From: Mycocentrospora acerina
Taxonomy: Eukaryota > Ascomycota > Dothideomycetes > Pleosporales
Length of the DNA: 64,000 nt
Direction: 5' to 3'
Assembly: GCA_022701365.1 (NCBI GenBank)
Contig: JAKUHH010000167.1
Span: 62,001-126,000 of the forward strand
Below the pieces are notes generated by a model that made no database searches, was not told the DNA's origin, and was given only the letters and a program-made list of their open reading frames with translations. Both the position numbers and the translations under genes were made by a program. Positions 24,854 through 36,287 of this stretch are shown piece after piece. Position 1 is the first letter of the stretch. Each line of letters opens with the position of its first letter.

Positions 24854-26407
24854 ATGCCTGCCGCTGCGGAATCTGGCGCTGCGCGCTCCTTCCCGACTAT
24901 CAAAACTGTAAAGACATTCCTCACACAAGGGCCAGGTTAGTGAGATCCACGAGTGTTTACTCACTGTGTGCGGGTACTAACAACATGACTAGGCTCTGGT
25001 GGCGACTACCACAATGTACACGGCGGTCATTGGCTGATTGACAGCAAGATCTCGACGCCAATGAGCCAGTACGAAACATACAGGAAGTCAAGAACCAGCT
25101 GGGGTATCAATGTTTTGGGCTCTTTCTGTGTGGAGCTCGAGGCTTCAGACGGCACCAAGGGCTTTGCCACTGGGTTTGGAGGCCCGCCCGCATGTTGGCT
25201 TGTCGCTGAGCATTTCGAGCGGTTCTTGGTAGGCCAAGGTAAGCCACTCTCGAAGCGACTGCCCAAATAGGCACAACGCAAATGCAATGGCCGGCCTAAC
25301 ATCTCCCCAGACCCGAGAGACACAAACCATCTATTCGAGCAGATGTACCGTGCTTCCATGTTCTATGGTCGCAAAGGACTCCCAGTTGCCGTCATCTCCG
25401 TCATTGATCTTGCCATATGGGATCTCCTTGGCAAGATTCGAAATGAGCCGGTATACAAGATGATCGGCGGAGCAACTCGGGAGCGCCTCAACTTCTACTG
25501 CACTGGACCAGAGCCAGCTGCGGCAAAGGAAATGGGCTTCTTTGGTGCCAAGGTGCCCCTTCCATACGGACCTGGGGAGGGTCACGAGGGCCTGAAGAAG
25601 AACGTCGAGTTTCTGACCAAGCACCGCGAGAGTGTTGGCCCCGATTTTCCCCTTATGGTAGACTGCTACATGTCGCTCAACGTGCCATACACTATCGAGG
25701 TTGTGAAGGCTACTGAGCACTTGAACCTGAACTGGTGGGAGGAGTGTCTGAGCCCGTGAGTTTCTACACTACCGCATCAAAAACATCAGACACTAATATA
25801 CACAGTGATGATACCGATGGCTTTGAACAGATTAAGCGAGCTCATCCCCGCATGAAGTTCACAACTGGTGAACACGAATACTCAAGATATGGCTTCCGGA
25901 AGCTCATCGAGGGGCGTAACCTGGACATCATCCAGCCAGACATCATGTGGTGTGGAGGACTTACAGAACTGCTGAAGATTTCCGCGATGGCGAGCGCCTA
26001 CGACATTCCAGTTGTACCCCACGCCTCGGGTCCGTACAGGTAAGCAAAAACTCCTCTGATAGTATACAGGAAATGCGCTGACCATATGCTCCAGCTACCA
26101 CTTTGTGGTCAGCCAGGCCAATTCTCCTTTCCAAGAATACCTTGCGAACTCGCCCGACGGCAAGTCTGTTCTTCCAGTCTTTGGAAACCTGTTCATCAAC
26201 GAGCCTATCCCTACCAAGGGCTTCCTCGACGTCTCGCAACTTGACCTGCCAGGATTCGGACTTGTGCTCAATCCTAATGCAGGTCTCATTGACGCTGCAA
26301 GAATCCTCAACCCCGCGCCAGTCAAGTCTTTGAAGACAATTGAGGAGAAGCAGGCCGAGCCAGCTCAGATCAATGGTACTGAGGCTGTTGTCAACGGGGA
26401 CTCGTAA
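24854..26407 (+). CDS. LRA2: L-rhamnonate dehydratase (enolase superfamily)
   Basis: The enzyme dehydrates L-rhamnonate to 2-keto-3-deoxy-L-rhamnonate, the third step of the non-phosphorylative fungal L-rhamnose pathway. Exons are 24854-24935, 24993-25238, 25311-25755, 25806-26039 and 26095-26407, giving 439 residues. Metal ligands are Asp227 (LMVDCYMSL), Glu253 (WWEECLSP) and Glu280 (TTGEHE). The catalytic His330 is in VVPHASG. These fall almost exactly at the positions known for bacterial L-rhamnonate dehydratase (D226, E252, E280, H329). The lysine region GAKVPLPYGPGEG and HWLIDSKISTPMS also fit that subfamily. The last 25 residues (EEKQAEPAQINGTEAVV) are a nonconserved tail. Related sugar-acid dehydratases such as galactonate cannot be excluded. 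The divergent Zn2Cys6 regulator supports an inducible catabolic role. Confidence 0.88.
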
Positions 26408-27306
26408 ATGACGTTGTTTGTGTTTTTTGTTTCCATGGCGTTGGGGCATCGCGCCGTCTCGGTGCTCGATCGCATTGAGCGACGATAGACGATTGGCGTT
26501 GGATACCGCATGAATGTTTTTGACTGCGAACACGAGTCAGCCGTAGCATTAGTTAGGAAATGATGCACGAAACGATATGTTATAAGCCTTCACATGCACA
26601 GCCGCAAGCCGCTTCGTTCCAGCTGATTTGTCCTAAGCCTTTCGTGACTTGGGCCCGCCTTTTCTGCGGCATTCAAAGGGCGGAGCCCTCTTATTTGGGG
26701 TTAGCCCTTTCTGAGAATGCGAACTTCAAGGTCCCCATTCAGATGCGCGATTCCAACTTCACCATATGTTTGACGCGTTCTTCTTCGCGCAATGAAGCCA
26801 GCAGAATTGTTGGGGAGCGTATTTAAACTGTATCGTGCACAATCCACTATTAGGGCTGCTTCTTTCCTTCCGCCGCTGTTCCATCGTGCTTGGTGTGCCC
26901 GAGAGACCATGCGCATGATCCGCAGCTATTCGCTTAACGGCTCACCGGTGGCCTAATCTAAGCCCCAGGGTACGACCGCCCTTCAGCGACGCGGAGAGGA
27001 TGACTCCAAAACCTTGATCTAAAAGTAAGATCAAGCCCGGCCTCAGGCTTTTGGAGTCATTTCCCATCATAATCACTCACTTTTGCGAGGTCCAACGCGA
27101 ACCTCTGCCCTCATCGCTGACCAAACGTCCACCACTGACCACTTCTTGACACCTTCGGAACATTGACAGATCAGCCGGACGTATCACATTCGCAGCTTTG
27201 ACGAATACACCCAGGTAAAGTTTCTTGGGACGGGGAAGCGGATTGTGGCTTACGCCTTAAAGGGATTCCTAACACGCCCTTGACTCTACATCATCAGACG
27301 GAAGTA
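26408..27306. other. Spacer and 5' leader of the kinase-HET gene
   Basis: No supported gene is seen. It holds the LRA2 3' UTR, a TATTTAAA-like element near 26819, a nested inverted repeat (27000-27060) and a possible 5' UTR intron (GTAAAG at about 27214 to CAG at about 27297) just before the ATG at 27307. Confidence 0.45.
27000..27060. repeat. Nested inverted repeat (61-bp hairpin)
   Basis: Outer arms of 12 bp are perfectly complementary: atgactccaaaa (27000-27011) and ttttggagtcat (27049-27060). Inside them, cttgatct (27013-27020) and agatcaag (27028-27035) form a second perfect 8-bp pair around a 7-base loop. The right side has an extra 13 bases, so the two hairpins stack asymmetrically. 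It lies about 250 bp upstream of the kinase-HET start codon. Confidence 0.8.
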
Positions 27307-30300
27307 ATGGCATCGCAGGGCGCTGGTTTCGCTTTTGACATGTCCAATATGGATTTCGGCACATCATATACGATGTCGCAACAACAACAACAGCCGGCTT
27401 CGAAGCCTCTTGAGGGTAATACTTCAACTAGCTTCTTCTTCGGCGACGAGGGTATCGACACATCCGGGTCTTTCTGTATTGACACATTGAACCCAGCACT
27501 GTTGTCGCTGCCCCAGGAGCAGGCATACATGTCACAGAATCTTGTAAGACAACCGCCTTTTTATCTCCATCTCAACTCTATACCAGCATGCATGACAGTC
27601 ATGATGATGAATGAGGATGAGCATAGCCATTTCAACGTCTCTTCCGTCACTACAGATACTACAGACCATCCTTGTATCTCTGTAAGTGGTGAGGGTAACA
27701 TGGCTGACTGATCAAGCAGACCATGGATAACACCTTGGTTAACACTTCGACGACGGCATGGGATGACCAACTCGCATCGAACATGTTCAACTCGATAACT
27801 ACGTTTATGCCCCCGACCCCTTCACAGTCGTTCGATTCCATTTACCCGCAACAAACACAACTTGGTAATGCCCTGGGAAAGAGGTCGCTACACCTTGATG
27901 TGCACGACTATCCTGTAGCTAAGCGTCATGAGTCTCTCGGAGAATACCCAACAATCTCCCCGTTACACTCTTCAGCAGCGACTACCGCAAGTTGGGCCCT
28001 TGACACTCAGCCTACACCAGCATCTTCGGTGGTAGTGGGTTTGTCAGATGAGGCCGCTGATGTGTGCACCATGTGGTTCAACAAGTACGCGGTCTTGCCT
28101 AGGTGAGCATACATTTCTGTTATTATCTCTGCAAGAGTTTAAGACGCATTCCGTTCATGATTTCGAAGAGCATGCCACTACACGTTCGGCAAATCTCTCC
28201 ACACAGTACCCGGCTAATGTATCAATGTTTTCAACACCATCATCAGGTGGCAAGGGGAATTCACATCAACTAGGCACAGCATGACTAACTCAACTACAGT
28301 GATAAACATATAGATTCACTGAGCCAGCTAACTGGCGAGTCAGCCGACGCTATCCGAAGCTGGTTCGGACGACTCATCAAGGAGGGTATGGGTATGAGTG
28401 ACAGCCATGGCTCCGACTCAGCATACAGGTCACAAACTGTCTCCAACCAACAAGAACAGTTCTGGAACGATCAGCTTCTCATGGAGAGCATTCCTCATAC
28501 GCAACCAGTGCTTCCCCAACAACAAGAAGTAACGACAACCCCTGAGGTTACTTTGAATCATGATACGACGGCCACCACAAGCCCCCCAACAACCACTCTC
28601 CGAGGTAGCAAGAAGCGCTGCACACCCACAAACGACCCAGAACTACTTGGCAGAGATTCTAACAAAATCTACCAATGCACTAGGAAGTGCGGCAAGCGTT
28701 ATGGACGAAAATGTGACTGGAAGAGGAATGAGGAAGAGGGGTACCCATGCAAATCATGGGTATGTAGTTTGTGCACCAGTGAAGACGTTCAGAATGTGAA
28801 GCCATGCTTCAGGAAGTACCACTTCTCTCAACATTTCAGGAATATTCACCCTGGTCTCAACGCAGATGACTATGATGAGTCAAGCACCGTCTGCTCTGAG
28901 ACCGAGTTTCCGAGGAGATGCGGGTTCTGTCGGCATCGATTCGACTCCAGGCAAGATCGTATTGATCACATAGCCGACCACTTCAAGCAGGGCATGTGCA
29001 TGATCGACTGGAACGATGACAACAGCGATGATGGCGAAGATTCCGACGACAGCAATGATGATGACAATCGACCAAGCGGTGATGACTTCGACGATGGAAA
29101 GCCTTCCTATCAACCACCTGGAGATGACTCTCGGAGCGGCTCCAACTCAAAGTACTATGGGGGTGGTAACGGCAGTGGCGGCAACAGCGGCGGCGATGGT
29201 GGCGCTTCACAAGGCGGTTTCTTCCAGTTCCAGCTCTCACAGCTCTCACAGCTTGAGGGCGGTAATGGCACAAACCAATGTCCAATCCAGGAACATATTA
29301 TCTCACCTTCATCTGCGACGGAGGGTTGCCAACAACATCCCGAGCGAACTCTTCATCCTGGAGAATCAAGCTCACACGTTCGCAAGCATGTATCGGAAGA
29401 GGAATGCTGTGCGGATGCTTTGGCCCGAGATGTCATCTCCAGCACCATGATTCGGACTCGACAACCACGTCTGGTTCCGGAGAAGATTCGATCTTCAAGC
29501 AGTGTAAGCAGTGATGTAACTTCACCAGCTACGTTATCCTCGTGCGGATATTGCCTGCCTCCAACACCGGCTCAGAGTAGCTCGACGGTAACGGCACATG
29601 ATAGTCGTGACATATCCCATGGAAGTCCAAAGGTGAATCCGCTCTTCAAATTTTGAGGTTTATGAATATATACTAACGTCAGAAAAGGCATTACCAGTAG
29701 TAACAACCCCAGTACCCGCCTACTCGTTCCTCAGTGTCAAGCTTCTCGGTTCGGGTGGCTTCAGCACAGTCGACGAAGTGATACACCGCGAAACGAATTT
29801 ACGCATTAGTAGGAAGACACTGAAGAATCGTGACCGCTCTGCTATCGAAGAGTTACAGAAGGAAGTCAACGTACTCAAGAAGCTACGCCATCCTCATGTA
29901 ATCCGGTTCCTAGGGTCTTATTCGAAGGGCGATAAGATGTCTATTCTTCTCTCTCCGGTTGCAGAGATGAACCTTGCGTTATGGCTCAACCAAGTTGCGA
30001 TACAGAAGCCGACTGATCTCTTCGATATGGTCTCCAAGATGAGCGGCTGTCTCCTATCCTCTGTTCGATACCTCCACGAGCAGCGACCAGCCATTAGTCA
30101 TGGAGACATCAAGCCTCAGAACATCCTGGTCACGCAAGGCGACCAAGGCTTCCCGCACGTGGTACTAAGCGATTTTGGTACCAGTTCATCTGATGGACTT
30201 GACAAGGAGCAGTTCAAACCACTTACACGTCGATACATTGCGCCAGAGGTACTCAAAGGACTTCCTCGGAAGGAAGCTGCCGACATATGGAGTCTTGGGT

Positions 30301-31850
30301 GTGTGTTCTTGGAGATGATATGCTGTGCATTTGAACAAAGTGATGCTCAATGGCTAAAGAATCGTGTTGGCAAGTGCTATTGGCAAGACGTACAAGGCCT
30401 ACAAGATGGACTCTCAACACTCCTCCTGGAAGCATCAACCGTCAATAAGCAGACTGTAGTAAACACAGTCAAGGCTATGCTGAGTCCAGAACCGGACGAG
30501 CGACCGAGTGCAGCGTTACTGAGCTTGAGCTTTGCTCCGGCTTCCTGCTGCCTCAACTGGGCAAACGAAAACGTCATCTTCCCGGATCCGAGCGAAGAGT
30601 TACTCGCAGCAGAGAAGATCTCTCATGAAGAGGGCATCGACTGTTGTAACCATGCTCACTTTAATGGCAGCAATGCCAATACGCATGAACAAGACGCCTT
30701 TGCTAATGTCAACTGCTGGCTTGCGGAGTGCTCGCACTCTCACGAAGCGTGTCGTCAACCAGGAATGAGCCATGCGAATACTCTGCCTACACGTCTAGTA
30801 GATATTCACCCTAATGGCAAAGACGGAACCCATGTTCGCGTCCTCAACAGTGTTGCAATCGAGCCAAGGCACGATCCAACCGAGTACATCGCGTTGAGTC
30901 ATATGCAGACTCTCACGTCTCCCGCCCTGCTGAGCGGCGAGTTCCTCTCAACGCAACAAGTAGACTTTAAGCGAGATAATCTCCCCAAGTCGTACGAACA
31001 AGCAATCCAAGCAGCACAACGCTTAGGACATCGGTATATCTGGGACGACTCGCTATGCATTTTGCAGGACAGTGAAGCCGACAAACGCAAGGAATGCAGT
31101 GACATGGCCGCAGTATTCCGCAACGCCGCACTGACAATCGTGCTCGATCAACTAGAGTCCTATGGCTCTAGCAATTCCGGCAATGAGGCGGTGCACAACG
31201 CCCTTCCTTGCCACCACCAAACCCCATTCCACCACAACGAGTCTTATTCCCCTCAGCCCGGCGTAATCGACTTTGCAGCCCCCGGCTTTGGCTGGAATAC
31301 ACGCGCATGGGTCCTCCAAGAGCGACTCCTCAGCCGCCGCTTACTGCATCTCGGCGCGCAGCAAATGTACTGGGAGTGCAACGCCCTAAAGGCATCGTCG
31401 ACATTCCCACGCGGCCTCGCTCCCCTCGTATGGGAGAAGGTGCATACTAGACCTTCTTCCTCTTACCCCTCACCAGTAGACACAAACCACGCCTTTCCCC
31501 TACCACCAGCAGTGATGCCTACACCGACACCGACACCGGCAATGATATCCATACCCACGCCCACCACGCTGCCCTTCTCGGAAGTCTGTCCAAACTACCA
31601 CACCGCTCCGCGCGACAATCACATACCACACGCCCAGCTACAAGACAAGTTACAACCCAACGTGGGTGTAAATCACACTTCCACTGCGGATTTGCAGGGA
31701 GACGCAAGATACCTGAGTTCAGGCCTTGCATCGAGTAGTGGTAGTAATCCGTGTATTAACGCGAGAAGAGATGTCAGAGTGGAGGCGCAGAGTTCACAAT
31801 GTGCTACTGCCACTGCTACTGCGCTGTGTAATGGATGTGTATTTGAGTGA
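27307..31850 (+). CDS. Homeodomain-like / zinc-finger-like / protein kinase / HET-domain fusion protein
   Basis: Exons are 27307-27543, 27720-28102, 28300-29632 and 29688-31850, giving 1371 residues. A Q-rich N terminus precedes a homeodomain-like helix pair at about 189-236 (WFNKYAVLPSDKH ... AIRSWFGRLIKEG), whose two halves are joined exactly by splicing. At about 331-435 lie Cys/His clusters of zinc-finger type (YQCTRKCGKRYGRKC; CGFCRHRFDSRQDRIDH), then an acidic, Gly/Ser-rich linker. A full kinase domain follows: glycine loop GSGGFSTV at 672, lysine in SRKTLKN, HGDIKPQN at 789, DFG at 813, APE at 836. A HET domain occupies about 1050-1220 (YIALSH; LPKSYEQAI; YIWDDSLCILQD; TRAWVLQERLLSRR), then a Pro/Thr-rich tail. 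Intron 27544-27719 has an alternative donor at 27681 that would add 137 nt in frame but leave only 39 nt. Function is unknown; HET domains in other fungi trigger incompatibility cell death. Confidence 0.8.
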
Positions 31851-32235
31851 TGGGAGAAGAAGACAGGAGTGGGATAAGATGAGATGAGATGAGATAAGAT
31901 GAAATGGGGAAACAAACACAGAGTGAGATGGAAGAGGAGGAATGTTACCGTTTTTCTTTCCCCAATTTGCAATATTGATGTTCTGTAGTAGGCAGTGTTT
32001 TTCTTTGAAGTTTTACAACCCAACACAATGGATAGGTAGAAATATTGATGTGGTTATCATTATCCTCTTCTTCCCCTTCCTCTTCTTCTTTTGCATGTGT
32101 GACAACTGCGTGGCATGGTATATACAAAACCACGAGTCTACCTACCTAGTACACTACACACCCACATGATGAGAAACCTCCCCCCCCCCCTCCCCAGTAT
32201 ATCCGACATCCTGAACAATGCAAGCAATCTCTCCC
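31851..32235. other. Short convergent spacer
   Basis: This is the gap between two convergent genes (kinase-HET and RRP7). It contains GAGAT repeats (about 31880-31900), a CT-rich stretch (about 32065-32092) and a C run (about 32178-32187). It probably holds only 3' UTRs and poly(A) sites. Confidence 0.6.
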
Positions 32236-33313
32236 TCATGTCTCAGGCCTGACCCTCCCCCTCCTTTCCCTCATCTCCCCAACCCTCCTCCTATCCTCCT
32301 CAAACCTACTCCTCAGCCTCACCTCGGCCTCCTTCCTCTTCTCCCTATTCTGGAAGCGGTAAAAGTCGTCCTTGACGCCGTTATTCTTCTTGCGCTCGTC
32401 CAGCTCAGCCTTCTTCTTCTCGGCGTCCTCGATGCGGGCGGGGCCTACGCGGCCGCCGCGGGCGACGGTGACGAAGCCGTCTTCGTCGGGGACGGTGCGC
32501 AGCGTCTTGCGGGACTTGTTGCGGAGGTGCTCGAGCGCGGTGAATTGGGTGAGGTAGGCGTTGAGGGAGGATTGGAGGGTCGGGGCCGGGGGGAAGGAGA
32601 GGGTGGTGTGGGATTTGTAGCCTGAAGTGAGTTAGTAAGGGAAATCATTTGTGTATGTGTGAATGTGTGCGTGTAGTGGGGAGGGAAACAAGAAAGAAAA
32701 GAGACTTACGTTCAACACCCAACCCCTCGCCCGTCTTCCATTCCACGCTCCTCCCCTCCTTCGCCACCTTCTGCACTTCCTTCAACGCACCCCTCGCGCT
32801 CCGCTTATCCACAAACACCACCACAGCACCACACCCACTCCTCCTCACCTCTCCATTCCAAATCCTCGGCAACGCGCTATCCTCATCCTCTACAACCCCC
32901 TCAGCAACAACCTCGTCCGCATTCCGCTTGCGCTTCTTGCCCCGCTCCTCATCCCCCACGGCCACCACCGCCGCACTCCCACTCTTCCACCGCTTGTGCA
33001 CCGTCCCCGCCGGCACCGCAGAGTCAAACTCCACGCTCTCGACCCGACTCCCACCTAGCTGCTCTGCAAACAGCGCACGGATATTCCTCTCCGTTGCATC
33101 AACGGGCACATTGGCGATGAAGAGGCTCCGCTCCGTCGTCGGTGTGGGCACGCTGGGCGCATGCGGCTTGACGTAGATGTAGTGCTTTGCGCCGTGGTAC
33201 TGCGCGGGGAGACTGGGGAGCGCGGGGAGGGCGAGCGCGAGGATGCTAAAGTCTGCGACGGCGGTTGGGGTGGGCTTTTGCTTCTTGGGTTTGGGGGTTT
33301 CCGAGGGCGCCAT
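32236..33313 (-). CDS. RRP7: Ribosome biogenesis protein Rrp7
   Basis: Rrp7 is a nucleolar factor needed for 18S pre-rRNA processing and 40S assembly (UTP-C/CURI complexes in yeast). Exons are 33313-32710 and 32621-32236, giving 329 residues. An RRM-like segment (ERSLFIANVPVDATERNIRALF) lies in the first third, broken by a charged insertion with a KKRKRN basic motif. The C-terminal RRP7 domain carries the diagnostic VPDEDGFVTVARGGRVGPAR and ends DDFYRFQNREKRKEAEVRLR ... RRGRVRPET, a strong family match. The start at 33313 (MAPSETPKPKKQKP) was chosen over upstream in-frame codons because the upstream frame is not family-like. Convergent with the kinase-HET gene. Confidence 0.92.
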
Positions 33314-34235
33314 GTTGGGCCAAAAAGGTGTGTGTGGTGTTTGGGGGGTGGGTTCGGATGGACACACTTGGTGGGGCTTGGTGTGGGTATTCAGGTGGTT
33401 AAGGCGACAGTGGGTTTCTTGTATACAATGTGTCGACCTCGACGGGATTTTGTGGCCGATTTGCAAGGTCAAGTGTGATGCGCGATGCGCGACGAATTCT
33501 CGAAATTTTGGCAGGCATGGCACGGACGTGGTTCTTGGCAATGGGCCCACTTTCTCTCAACGTGGAGAGTTGGGGCTTCGCTATCACGCGTGATTGAACA
33601 TCTTGCAAGCTGATCAATTGCATGCATGCCTTTTTAAACATTATTTCATGTGAAAACTACGTTAATCCTCGGAAGCTCGCAGAAAAGGATATCGGTAACA
33701 GGTAAAAAAAAAATGCGCTCGCCGTAAAAACCACATAATCGTGAGTGAAAGCAATAGTATCAATATCGTCCAGAGACCCCTCGATTGGAACACAGTCCCT
33801 CCATCCCGTTCAGATCGGGTATCCACACATCTCATGCAGACATCGATATTCGCGTATGAAATGACATCTCCCAGGCACCAGCCGTCTGCAATGAAGCTGC
33901 CTAATGTCGAGTCGTCTTTGGGCATTGTTTCATTGAGAGCTGCTTGATCTAGGTCTTATTTTTTGCCAAGCACACCAATCTATGACAGAAGTATCCTTAT
34001 CAAGGTGCATCTGTTGATCCAAAGGTAATAGGGGTCAGAGTGAGTGTGAGTGGCCAGTTGGAGTCTGTACGTGGTGCCCTTTTTGGTTGTCTTGATTGAG
34101 CAAGCCATTGATGGAAAATCGTCTCGAACGAGAGGCTAAGAAAATATGTTTTCCTTGCCGACATCGCCTGATGACAATGGCATGTACTGCCCCAAAAATC
34201 TGTACAAGTTGAAAAGTAGTTGCCCTTTGATTTGT
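33314..34235. other. Non-coding spacer
   Basis: No supported gene is seen. It contains the RRP7 promoter on the left and, to the right, the 3' UTR of the SYLF gene. Frames at 33662-33925 and 33741-33947 are short and have no recognisable content. Confidence 0.5.
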
Positions 34236-36287
34236 CTACACGAAGCCGCCAGGGACGTGCTTCATTGGCGTTATCGCAGGCGAGTGAAACTCTTCCTTCT
34301 CTTCTTCGTCGTCATCGTCGCTGTCCTTCTTCTTTTCTTGTTGGAGCGTCGCCTCATTGGTGTACTTGGGCTGGAGTTTGTTGCTCACACGCTCAAGACT
34401 GTCCTCTACAGAGGACAGGGAAGATGTCGAAGTGCCATGCCTGAGAGATGGCGTCGACACAGGGCTATGTTTCTCAGTTGTGGATGGAACACCGGTTGAT
34501 GCGTCCCCGTTGGAGGCTTGAGAGATGACAGAGGCCCGGTTGCGGAATGGGTTCCTTACTGGCAGCACAGGGGCAACAGGCTTTGCAACTTGAATAACGC
34601 GCGCGCGGGTAATGACCTGTGGTGCTGCAGCCTGGTGAACCTCCTGAATAACCACTGCTTCCTCCTCCTCGTCTTCCTCCTCTTCGCTGTCCTCTTCGCT
34701 ATCGTCTTCTTCGTCGTCGTCGTCATCCTCATCATCCTCGGCGTTGAGAGGCACAGGTGCCACAGTATTCAGGACCCTTGAGCTTCTTGGGGAGACATTG
34801 GGGCTTGCTTTTGTCTCCTCCGAGGCATCCTCCTTTTTGATTTCGGGCTGGAGCGTTTTGGCTTGAGTTGCAGTTTCGGGAATATCTGCCAAAGGAGGTG
34901 AAGGTGTACGTGCAGCCTGGATCTGCCGTGGGGGTAAGGGAGGCGGCACCATTTTCACGGGTGAAGGCAGTGCCAACTTTTCAGGTGGAGGCGATTCGAG
35001 AGCAGAATCGGTCTGAGTGCTCATGTCGACCATGGTGCTCGTTGACGACGATCGACCCCCAAGAACACTGCTCATCGTACTCATTCGCCAACTCGAACGT
35101 CTGCTGGCAGCAATACTTGATCTGTTGTCCATGCTTCTCCGGAAGTTGGAGTATATGGGACTGGTTGGACTGGGCTTGAATTCAAACTGTTCGCTTGAGG
35201 GGCGTTTGTGCGTACCAGCCTCGACAATGTCCAAGCCGGCGCTCTGTAGGGCAAGCACGCCAAACGGATCTGGGTCCTCGGGCTCTGGCACACCGAAAAG
35301 TTTATCTTCTGGAGCTGTGATTTCGAAGTCTGCTGGCGATGCTTCGTTGGGCATGAGTGATTCGTCAATGTCTGTGTCTCCTTGGGCGGCCTTTAGTGTT
35401 TCCAGAAGCCTTCGTGTTTCGTAAGGAGCGTGTCGTACATTTCCGGCGAGGATATCCTGAACTCTAACCTCTTGTCCGTAGAAGCGTTCGTTCTCATCTG
35501 TGCGCTCGATGACGGCTGTGCCAGAAAGTTCGACGCCAGCATAAAATCCGCGCGACTTCATATATGTGTAGACGGGTGAGGGCACCTTGTGGACTTCCAT
35601 GTCGATGCTGCCGCCGATTCCCACAGGACCGGCAGTTGCGCTCAATTCTCCGCCAAGAGTGCATCGTACCGTCTTGAATCCTTCCAAGGCCTTTACAGTG
35701 TTGATGACGATGACGCAGTCGTAAATGTCGACGCCAATGAGGAAGCCCAGGCCCAGGGTCTGCAGTTGGATGCCGGATGGCGGTGACCAGGTTCCGTCTT
35801 CCTTGCGCGCAACCAGCACACCAGAGCCACCTGATCCAGATATCCACATGCCGGTTCCTGAGGAGGTTCAAGTCAGCAAAGGTGTCGTGCGTATATTGTG
35901 CAGACAGAGCGAGAGAGAGAGAGATTTACGCATGGTGGTGAAGATGCAGAGCCCGACTGCATTCTTGATGACCTCGGTGGGGATCTTCTTCAGGACTTTT
36001 TGCTTTGCCTTGGGCCCGCCGGCAACAGGGCGGTCTTCTTCTTGGTAGAAGCCATCCTCTGGCGCGGGAGTCAGCGTTGGTCACGGCACAGCGTCGGGGT
36101 TCAGCTTACTGCAGAAGGTTCTGAGAATGCGTGCAGCCTTGTCCGACTCGAGGTCCAAGGTGGTGGGCCAGAAGGCCTCTGAGCCGACCTTGTTAGTCCA
36201 GCGATTGACAGGCGCGCCCGCCTTGTCTACCCAGTTGTAGACCTTGTCAAAGCCGGCTTTGGACTGCGTCTTCGTCTTGGACCACAT
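34236..36287 (-). CDS. SYLF (Ysc84-type) lipid/actin-binding domain protein
   Basis: Exons are 36287-36110, 36058-35930 and 35857-34236, giving 642 residues. The N-terminal third is a SYLF (DUF500) domain: DKAARILRTFC, IPTEVIKNAVGLCIFTTMRTG, SGSGGSGVLVARKEDGTWSPPS, GLGFLIGVDIYDCVIVINT, then GPVGIGGSIDMEV and YMKSRGFYAGVELSGT. In yeast Ysc84 this domain binds phosphoinositides and actin at endocytic sites. The rest is low-complexity: Ser/Pro-rich with PPPLPPRQ (a likely SH3 ligand), an almost pure Asp/Glu run at about 475-502, and another acidic stretch near the C terminus. Unlike Ysc84/Lsb4 there is no C-terminal SH3 domain, so this is the SH3-less fungal SYLF type. Function in the cortical actin patch is inference. 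Confidence 0.88.

Noticed and set aside
29778..31850. Kinase-HET as a separate gene starting at 29778
   Set aside because: The codon there is GTG, and the conserved glycine loop lies upstream of it (29748-29770). The first real ATG is later still. The upstream exon joins in phase with good splice signals.
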